Positions 49,801 through 54,928 of a DNA stretch of 54,928 bases are shown one piece after another. The stretch is from a virus. A program made the translations under genes and the position numbers. The stretch covers positions 1 through 54,928 of the IMG/VR virus record IMGVR_UViG_3300030329_004935. One strand, written 5' to 3'. The notes beneath the pieces are model-generated. The model saw nothing but the letters and a program-made list of their open reading frames with translations, ran no database searches and was not told the origin of the DNA. Numbering within the stretch: position 1 is the first letter of the stretch; each line of letters opens with the position of its first letter.

Positions 49801-52800
49801 TTACCTTCTAATAATAATTCTCTTAAAGTCCTAGAAGTAACTAGTTCCACCCCTCCTCTTCTACGAACAGATAATGGATTATCTAACTCTAACGATTTAG
49901 CTATAACTCTTTTTAATCCAGAGCCTAAATTAGGATTCCCAGATATATCATCAATATATTTCTGATATACAAATTCTTTAAAATGGAAAAACTCATTTGC
50001 ATCAACAAATAAATTACCTACACCTCTAGAAGGATCGCTTACTTGCTCCATTATATTTTTTAGTTCTTTAATGCTAAGTTGGCGACTTCCTTCTGATGCA
50101 TGAGGATTTATCAATGCATGAATATGATTAAGATTATCCATGAATACTTGTAGTTCTGGTGGAATATCTGTAATATCAGTATCAGGTTTAAATTCAATTT
50201 TCTTAGTACCACCAAACCAATCTCTTAATTTAAGAAATACATCAGCTATTTGAGGATTTGTTTGCCGACCTGTTAAAATTTGATATGCAAAATCATGCCG
50301 CTGTATTCTATTTTGAGTTTGTATAGCACTCCATACAGCAGTTGAAGACATTATAGAAGGGTCAAAATACCCTTTATCTTTATCCCAGCCTGGTACAATC
50401 TGCCTCCAATTTGAACTAGTACTACCATCATTGAATACCATATCATGCATTCTTTCTGTATATGTATGATATATTCTATTAAACTTTTCCAATACATCTA
50501 TAGCATTTAATTCCTGACTTCTATATCTAGGTCCATATTCACCGATTCTTACAACGCCTGCATCTGCAGCATTTCTAATCATTTCAACTAATTGATAAAA
50601 TGCAGGCTCATAACTTGTTTCTCCTGCTATTTTCTGATTCCGACCTTTATCGAGAGCAGTTAATACACTAGTATGTATCTGTATTCTTCCGTCAGCACCT
50701 AGCAAATCTCCCGACCAAAGCCCCAAAGCATCAAGGCTTTCTCTTAAATACTCTTGAGTGAGATCTCTAACAACCCTTGTTACTTCATTAGCAGAATGAG
50801 ATCTTAAATGATTTAATGTATGTTCTACATTTTCGGCTGTTAAAGGTTTAGTCCCATCATCAACTTTAAAATCCTTTAATCTTCTAGCGAAATCCATAGC
50901 ATCCATTTCACTCATGGGTCTTAATATTTTACCTGAATTTCCAACTAGCATATGCGCAACAATAGTTTCAGCAACTACTTTCATTTCAATTAAATCATTA
51001 TATTCTGCCTCTAATTTTTTCCGTTCATCTCCAGTAGCTTTCTCCATTTTCTTGCGAACAACATCCACTCTATCTGCTATCCAATCTGTCCAATGCTTGG
51101 CATTTGGATCCGATTTAAGAACATCCATCATATCATTTGCATCAATAAAATCTTTAGTAACTTCTTTATGTAATGCAGCTAAATCTACATTGCCATTAAC
51201 CTTTTCTCGCTCAATACGATCTATCAAAGAATCGTCTGTATTATGTCTAAAGGTCTGTATCAATTGAAGGTCAGAATCTTTTCTTCCTATTTCAACCATA
51301 AATTTTTCCATTAAAGCAATCTCATTACCTTTAGCTTGCACTCCAGTTTGCTCAAAATATCTAGGGAACTTAGCAGGCTCTTGTCCCCTCATTCCTCTGA
51401 CTGGAGTACCTCTCTTCATATATGTCCAACCAACTAATTGATCAAATATCATTCTAGTTGCAGGATAATCTTCTGTAAACAATTGACGTTCTTCATGTGC
51501 TTGTTTCCACATAGGGAAGTTCATAATAGCAGACCCTAGCATAGCTCTTCTAGAAGATTCCCATCCATCTCTTAATATTTCTTTACTAAGATTCTTTATA
51601 GTCGTTGGTAATTCCTTTTGAAAATGTCTCATTGCATTAGTTAAAATTGCATCATCAGCCTCATTTAAGACGACTTTCTTCAATAACGTCTCACCCATAC
51701 CTTCAACTGATTTAAATATAGATGAATTCTTCCCAGATGTATCGAATATAGTAGTTAAAACAGATTGCTTTGCTTTTGGAGACATCTTGCTAATATCTTT
51801 AAAGTTATAGTATAATGCTTTAGTCATCTGCTTCATGTCATTTATCATACCTGAATGACCCCATACAACAGCTTTACCACCAGTTACAAATCTAGCTTGT
51901 GAAAGAGCACCTCCCAGTAATGCAGAATGCCATCCTCTGGACCATATAGACTCAAACTTCCACTCACTATCAGTTAATCGTTGCTGTTTAGCTACAAAAT
52001 CCGCTGCTTCACCCAATACAACACTATGAACGCTTAATAATGACGCTTCATACAATGCATTTCCAATTCTAGTTGCAACATTTTCTCCCCAAACATGCTT
52101 ATTCCAAGGGTTGTTGCCCCAAAACCCTCTATTCATCAATCTTTGCGTTAAATGGTGTCCAAAATTATGACTACGAGAACGTGACGCTGTATCCATTACT
52201 AATCGTACTGCATCATCTAATTTATCGCCTGTTAAGCCAAATATATCCTTTAGTTCAGTTTTTAATCGACTACTAGTATTTACAAGGATTGCAGTATCGT
52301 TTAATGGAGCATCGCGTAAAGCTTTTCTTTGAAAGAAATTGAGTACTGGCCAACTCTTCTTAAGTTCGCTTGAAATACCATCATCAATCGCATCTCTAGC
52401 AACATCTAAAAGTTGTTTGGAATTTCTTTTTGCAGATTCCTTAGTGATTAAATCAGGAGATGATTTAACTAATGCTGTAGCTACATCATCAGCATAATAT
52501 TTTATAGAACCTCTACCTAGTTGAGATGCCCATGAAAGCCCTTTACCTACTAAGCCAACACCAGAAATAAATCCAACTGCACTACCTAATGCATATCCTA
52601 AATTACCAGCTAATGATTCATCTTTCCAGTCCTGAGATCCAAAGAATTGACTAATTTCACCACCTGTACCAATGTCCATCACTGTAGGTATAATTGCAGT
52701 TTCAGCAGCACCCCAAACAGCATTGCCAAGAAAGTCCATAGCTGTACCTATTACAGGAACTTCCTCCCACGCATTAGGCTTCTGACTTTCCCTCATCTGA

Positions 52801-53021
52801 TTTTCTAATGCTCTTTGCTCATCATCAGCTTGTTTCTTTAATTTTAAATCATAATTTAACGAACCAAACGAATCATCATTTCCCTGTAAAGATGCATCAT
52901 CTTCTACTTCCAATAAAGATTGACCTGGAAGTTGGAAGTCATTAAAATTTGCCTTTAATCTTCTTTGCTTTATATTGGCATACGGACCATGTAAGGCATA
53001 GTTTATTATCTTTCTCCCCAT
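43830..53021 (-). CDS. Giant internal virion protein with RNA-polymerase-like DxDxD loop, 3063 aa
   Basis: The start is ATG 53021, directly after the previous stop. Residues ~75-160 contain a Gly-rich hydrophobic segment (LGYALGSAVGFISGVG). Residues 2236-2243 read R-x-P-x-x-G-x-N, and residues 2274-2281 read DADFDLDK, with D2276, D2278 and D2280. This matches the NADFDGD loop that binds Mg2+ in cellular RNA polymerases, and the DFDxDK of crAss-like virion polymerases. IFIK followed by GAHDAT near residue 1935 might belong to the second barrel. Large virion-packaged proteins with this motif would transcribe early genes on entry. The rest is helical with no known domain. The motif is clear; the activity is inference. 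Confidence 0.6.
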   Translation of the reverse strand: MGRKIINYALHGPYANIKQRRLKANFNDFQLPGQSLLEVEDDASLQGNDDSFGSLNYDLKLKKQADDEQRALENQMRESQKPNAWEEVPVIGTAMDFLGNAVWGAAETAIIPTVMDIGTGGEISQFFGSQDWKDESLAGNLGYALGSAVGFISGVGLVGKGLSWASQLGRGSIKYYADDVATALVKSSPDLITKESAKRNSKQLLDVARDAIDDGISSELKKSWPVLNFFQRKALRDAPLNDTAILVNTSSRLKTELKDIFGLTGDKLDDAVRLVMDTASRSRSHNFGHHLTQRLMNRGFWGNNPWNKHVWGENVATRIGNALYEASLLSVHSVVLGEAADFVAKQQRLTDSEWKFESIWSRGWHSALLGGALSQARFVTGGKAVVWGHSGMINDMKQMTKALYYNFKDISKMSPKAKQSVLTTIFDTSGKNSSIFKSVEGMGETLLKKVVLNEADDAILTNAMRHFQKELPTTIKNLSKEILRDGWESSRRAMLGSAIMNFPMWKQAHEERQLFTEDYPATRMIFDQLVGWTYMKRGTPVRGMRGQEPAKFPRYFEQTGVQAKGNEIALMEKFMVEIGRKDSDLQLIQTFRHNTDDSLIDRIEREKVNGNVDLAALHKEVTKDFIDANDMMDVLKSDPNAKHWTDWIADRVDVVRKKMEKATGDERKKLEAEYNDLIEMKVVAETIVAHMLVGNSGKILRPMSEMDAMDFARRLKDFKVDDGTKPLTAENVEHTLNHLRSHSANEVTRVVRDLTQEYLRESLDALGLWSGDLLGADGRIQIHTSVLTALDKGRNQKIAGETSYEPAFYQLVEMIRNAADAGVVRIGEYGPRYRSQELNAIDVLEKFNRIYHTYTERMHDMVFNDGSTSSNWRQIVPGWDKDKGYFDPSIMSSTAVWSAIQTQNRIQRHDFAYQILTGRQTNPQIADVFLKLRDWFGGTKKIEFKPDTDITDIPPELQVFMDNLNHIHALINPHASEGSRQLSIKELKNIMEQVSDPSRGVGNLFVDANEFFHFKEFVYQKYIDDISGNPNLGSGLKRVIAKSLELDNPLSVRRRGGVELVTSRTLRELLLEGKNSLTEGLSEADRYTIELIDAYEKLIETPLRNELSEQSAVISFSEQLKPSLDFINKSEIKQVLRDMLNQVNKINEHEFTSLLSDVGRMGGTLENILNKAGDMEVQALQAGDAKAMDDIKIAIADLSKSQGQLETLIQMYISNRDMVGLRVLINNRSEFLKTIHELSVDPLTTSESLIRYQEKLDGFVETALRERNAKLDIADIKSLNDYIAEQIDDIALSDRNGQLKTHSHSISDNQYVSRWHNGDMNFLEIIKKQPIQLLNDIAALDANAKTLITEYYKDPSVLDPNSDTFIGVKSYVDTVIKPILESQKSRIEKMTEVNLGKDGAERWENFVLDTYAVLVSGMASKRVAIGIFENGTLHISEGKISNWDTGINKLQRKLGIGHMDGSILLAGGRIGTDRGFTTRLSRSVLDQLEAKMAKGSFIDISAKELMSREDKLLLEEFEHRLAGTGYDGSVKYLPILIDGKTMIFVHKGAGVQIMRHWADPKSEIRRDLLNIFEGNPNAQSIVNEYMVKQFDAVINSAGHATIKNNATNIKKLVLFTRMMNVAQDAVQDMILKQMSPIDALSELKYETMDSPRSGVSLNDRNLLFAKEFLNTMLPKSDRLGNAVEIFNNHMFDQQGNITKHRKIIINDETGPGVDFFNTQTSAKKELVAQFVDKFNMKKADAEARADDILEFYSPVAASKVNGSTYLSLPEMVAQLMAKGGNPEWFVRDAAGEIIGVNVVIKPIENHLQSNYDTGEITIFQGKTAYTYHPSMDAAMKGADGKYLVDSIAFGSTAKKNVRKKSGSTEFESRNHDLKSKYVKDSKAEDIDVLVEGVKESPYRLDIIELPREAIFIKSISGAHDATMSSGYTNFLSNDALRAIQSVTSAKGNVADMMNRYAHMWENPFTYLKVAEQLRAIHAEDGNLTARLLGVEGILQAGGLPVFEYMGPQIEKMLNAEYLGKRDFASSTLTDGAYNVMTPGFGLSLPVRVQNGTRYADKYGLIGQADGVQLSYGGSGIPYNQYNKNIEKHLIASKDGVIGDASQGLNLIFTLDKGVIKKFGLEELFAPGHDIIVTHDGRILGPHLRSLSQPQHFKQMDKFESYIKEQYQFVLKSASENKVSTLGDLALFIDGQILDSKVGHLTDITLNNSSSSSMAKTIKIGNANAFKGVHLSTTDLRTPKAGLNDWVITKVEKLIDQRRGPVSEMNKLDVIDPQDADFDLDKSSSIHAMPGTVVEEMFYVTGMIDPATRIFERVLDEVRLENPDLKEDYFISIKNKESKRPLLVRQHAIQSFLLQAMVAQRPGHKLWKHRTMYSSEQHDFSLASSVINNREWRIIFNGEKTLKNSLGHMKSLIKETIDIYKRHGNIDDVNLQDIVWNDAKTGMLKVQQKIKGEWTSVDWKATTEIPVEIFTMREKLIKQVLNPLGSIFDMASMTENYMDGTSRKMSLYDMVSRFQNVKNSIRWAGLDWQGYDNKGQYINAKKNDLFILSDILLSFLGTNPKGAGVSEHPLIKGLLTMERGLSKHFSDRPSYDTSLGSLLSGFTSRSDANISRAISLIIKDQKKWAELNYLSWEVSQIEDTMSFMRSTGKSNHSQYNSLQAQYEFKVKVLNEFNKQVNNPANLDPSDVKMLQPGRNRFIPQSWGKVGHYREIDGQLQLINVLDATKGQRPDFVQKGDQFVINYKVLRMGNPNTSMQRRAMSRAFAVEIPSLSPSDIAVIQGVSRRFDVKLRTSSSIIDQNAPKTSERFGLVSEAQVQVVIDHLLEAMNTSPLRGNDAALQFLYNMLSPKAAQGVYDVLEYDPITRTSRKLPHFNSNKLNERLVFTVLDRLRTDKGSQVIDHIVAEEWYRNIIDRHKTAFVREWDPTLQGDVFFNLQHTKRKDNDFSIMSQPDALPRWVETTNLNEKAKNIMLSYLNGSYFLDPIELYRLSAGLGNSSMGKMPDAHTIGDRVRSLWQGVDGYKIDPQGHWFLPRKPYRKSIFEHSDKLKDTNAKESLKKELEQYGC

Positions 53022-53022
53022 A

Positions 53023-54624
53023 CTAAATTATCCAATCATTTTCTGTCTCTTCTAGCATATTCATTACTGCATTATCTACTTCTTGATTCAAAGAAGCTGA
53101 ACGTGGGCTCTGATAAGTCCCTCCTTTAAATTCAGGCTCAGCTGGAGGAGTATAATATCCTTCTGGTAACTCAGGAACTATAAACCCTGCATCTCCCACT
53201 CCTGGCTTATCTGATTCAAATGATTTTAAAATAGATTCTGCTTGCTTGCTCATGCCCCAATTATATAATTCTATCACTCCACCTAAAACACCTTGGTCAA
53301 AATCATATTCCTGCAGACCCATCCAGCTTAAAATTTCTTTTTTAAGTGATGGATCAATTTTTCTAGGAACTGCAACTCTCTTACCATTCTGCTCCATATA
53401 TTTAGTCTCCAGACCGCCTTCTGCATTTAGCACTTGTTGAACTTTTAATCCTCTATCTAACCATGATAATGCCTGGATTATCTTTGCTTTTTGAGGATTA
53501 GTTGTATCTGTGGCAGCTATTACAGCCTCCATAAAATATTCTGCAACCCATTTATAAGTCGTATTCCTATCTTGTGCTTCACCTCCAATATCTCCCAATA
53601 TCATTTGACCTACCTTAACAGCTTGAGAATTATATGCATCATTAAGCATTATGGTTTCCTCATCCCAATAGCGTTCTAAAGCTCCAGCTGCGGCTTCTGG
53701 ATCCTCCTCTATTTGTGTAAGCAGTGCAACCTTAGAATCAATAAGAGAGCCTACTTGACTAGTTTCTAGATTACCTATTATAGGATCAAGAACTCTATCA
53801 ACTTTCTTAAATTGTATATCTAAAATAGTCTCCCTAGAAGTAAGATCAAGTTCATTCCAATGGTCTTCAATATCAATTAGATTTTTTTCTGCTATCATCT
53901 CCTTAACTTTATTAGATTTAAAAGCTATAATCTTTTCTCTTTGCTCCATCCTAGATGTTTCTGGAGCAAGCATTCCTAGCCATACATTCTTAAATCTTTC
54001 AGCTTTTTTAAATCCTGCCTCACCTTCTGGAATAAATCCTTTTTCAATTAATTGAGGTTGTAAAGTCTGTTCCCAATAAGGTATAAAATCCTCAGCGTCA
54101 ATCATATTAAGATCTCCACCTGACGCGGCTATTGTCATTGTATTTTGCAACATATTGGCTTTTAGAAAGTCTAATGCTTTTGCGTCCTGTTCTTTCATCT
54201 GTCTAATTGCATCATATTTAGCAGCTTCATCAAGATAACCACCAACCAACTCGCTTCTTTTTACAATAGCATCTTTATATGGCCCTACTATACGTTCATT
54301 AGTCTCATTAAGTAGTCTTTCAGCATTTCCACCCGTAAATTCAACATCTCCGTATTCAGGTAAATTAGATGTAGTATTTCGAAAATCTTCATCAATAGCT
54401 TCTATAATAGCTTTATCATCTGCAATGTCGGACTTAGCGCTCTCTAACTGCATGCTTAAATTTCCTAATAATAATTCAGCATATGCAGCATCTTCCTGCA
54501 TTTGTAATTTTTCTCTATTAATAGCATTTGCTTCATTATTTGCTTGAGCTTTAAGTAGCAATCCTGGCAAATCATTCATTAAATTTTGCAAACTATCTAC
54601 GTATGCTTTTCTTTTTATCGCCAT
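53023..54624 (-). CDS. Internal virion protein, coiled-coil, 533 aa
   Basis: The ATG at 54624 has AAGGATAAATA upstream. Residues ~15-290 are long acidic coiled-coil helices (QMQEDAAYAELLLGN, RLLNETNERIVGPYKD), and the last ~60 residues are disordered and Pro/Glu-rich. It comes before the two giant internal proteins in the same operon, as in podovirus ejection-protein blocks. No enzymatic motif is visible. Confidence 0.6.
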   Translation of the reverse strand: MAIKRKAYVDSLQNLMNDLPGLLLKAQANNEANAINREKLQMQEDAAYAELLLGNLSMQLESAKSDIADDKAIIEAIDEDFRNTTSNLPEYGDVEFTGGNAERLLNETNERIVGPYKDAIVKRSELVGGYLDEAAKYDAIRQMKEQDAKALDFLKANMLQNTMTIAASGGDLNMIDAEDFIPYWEQTLQPQLIEKGFIPEGEAGFKKAERFKNVWLGMLAPETSRMEQREKIIAFKSNKVKEMIAEKNLIDIEDHWNELDLTSRETILDIQFKKVDRVLDPIIGNLETSQVGSLIDSKVALLTQIEEDPEAAAGALERYWDEETIMLNDAYNSQAVKVGQMILGDIGGEAQDRNTTYKWVAEYFMEAVIAATDTTNPQKAKIIQALSWLDRGLKVQQVLNAEGGLETKYMEQNGKRVAVPRKIDPSLKKEILSWMGLQEYDFDQGVLGGVIELYNWGMSKQAESILKSFESDKPGVGDAGFIVPELPEGYYTPPAEPEFKGGTYQSPRSASLNQEVDNAVMNMLEETENDWII

Positions 54625-54637
54625 TATTTATCCTTTA

Positions 54638-54928
54638 CTAACAACCGCATTGACCAGTTGGAATGCACGCACCTGAAAAATTAAAAAAGTCATATACCCA
54701 GCTATCATCTCCATCCATATCTATATAGTCCCCCACAGTACAACCTGGACAATCCTCATCCCAAATTGCACCTTCAGCACTACAACAAGGATTTAATCCT
54801 CCTTGTATATCTCCTACTTGTGTATTGCCATAATTATCATAACAACTAGCTTGCTCGTCATCATCAGGATCAAAATCATCTGTTGCAGGACAATCTGACA
54901 TATCCGCTGGTTGGCTTAAGACTGTTCA
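54638..54928 (-). CDS. Cys-rich virion-associated protein, C-terminal part of the gene crossing the window ends
   Basis: This continues the gene whose ATG is at 879: the last 63 codons and the stop lie at 54638-54829, and 54830-54927 duplicate bases 1-98. The part contains CPGC, NPCC and the terminal GQCGC, with many Asp residues. The stop codon seen at 54926-54928 comes from the final base, which differs from base 99, and is an end artefact. Confidence 0.8.
54830..54927. repeat. Terminal overlap, right copy (matches 1-98)
   Basis: Identical to 1-98. It should be removed when the circle is closed. Confidence 0.9.

Noticed and set aside
43830-53021. N4-like single-subunit virion RNA polymerase
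   Set aside because: No T7-type polymerase motifs were seen; the DFDLD loop points to the two-barrel class instead.
1-54928. CRISPR array, insertion sequence, integrase or attachment site
   Set aside because: No regularly spaced repeats, transposase or recombinase motifs, or integrase were seen by reading both strands.
1-54928. Canonical tRNA or rRNA genes
   Set aside because: No full cloverleaf with D and T arms was found; the best candidate (31008-31065) lacks both.

Overview
This window looks like one complete genome of a tailed double-stranded DNA phage, probably strictly lytic. I see a large terminase, a portal, a scaffold, a major capsid protein and giant internal virion proteins. I see no integrase, CI-like repressor, rRNA or canonical tRNA. 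Bases 1-98 are identical to 54830-54927, and one gene reads in frame from the left end into the right end. The sequence is therefore a circle of about 54,829 bp cut inside a gene, as a circularly permuted or circular genome would assemble. It is AT-rich by eye and uses strong AGGAG-type ribosome binding sites. The portal, stabilisation/nozzle-like protein and three large internal proteins suggest a podovirus-like particle. The host is uncertain. One early protein ends in a module I associate with Bacteroidota proteins, which hints weakly at a host in or near that group.

Layout: there are two transcription arms. The short rightward arm (28588-40691) holds early and replication genes. The long leftward arm starts at 28403, runs to base 1, re-enters at 54829 and ends at 40731. 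It holds packaging, capsid, adaptor, tail, lysis and internal virion genes. The arms diverge at 28404-28587, where there are promoter-like boxes, a palindrome and a terminator-like hairpin. They converge on a strong hairpin at 40708-40726.

Rightward arm: a run of very small proteins (membrane, zinc-binding, basic) is followed by the most unusual cassette of the window. It comprises a ubiquitin-like beta-grasp protein, a zinc ribbon, an E2-like protein, a JAMM/JAB isopeptidase-like protein and an E1/ThiF-like adenylyltransferase (32144-35584), together a full set for ubiquitin-like conjugation and removal. After it come an ERF annealing protein, an SSB-like protein, an archaeo-eukaryotic-type primase fused to a helicase, an Nmad1/DUF1599-like protein and a PD-(D/E)XK-like nuclease. 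No DNA polymerase is visible. Every sizeable non-coding gap from 29770 to 36924 holds inverted repeats that fold on paper into multi-branched RNAs just upstream of the next ribosome binding site.

Leftward arm: small genes come first, then the small terminase, a proline-rich protein, a zinc ribbon, two tandem proteins that pair a polymorphic-toxin-type pretoxin region with an ADP-ribosyltransferase-like domain, the large terminase, a muramidase/transglycosylase-like protein with a peptidoglycan-binding neighbour, the portal, scaffold, major capsid protein, decoration-like proteins, adaptors, two candidate holins, a metallophosphoesterase, a 1549-residue stabilisation/nozzle-like protein, a fibre and internal proteins. 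The 3063-residue internal protein carries a DxDxD signature with an upstream R-x-P-x-x-G-x-N, matching the catalytic loop of double-psi beta-barrel RNA polymerases such as those packaged by crAss-like phages. A testable model is that the particle injects a polymerase and possibly ADP-ribosyltransferases, while the early arm expresses a ubiquitin-like modification system that acts on host or phage proteins.
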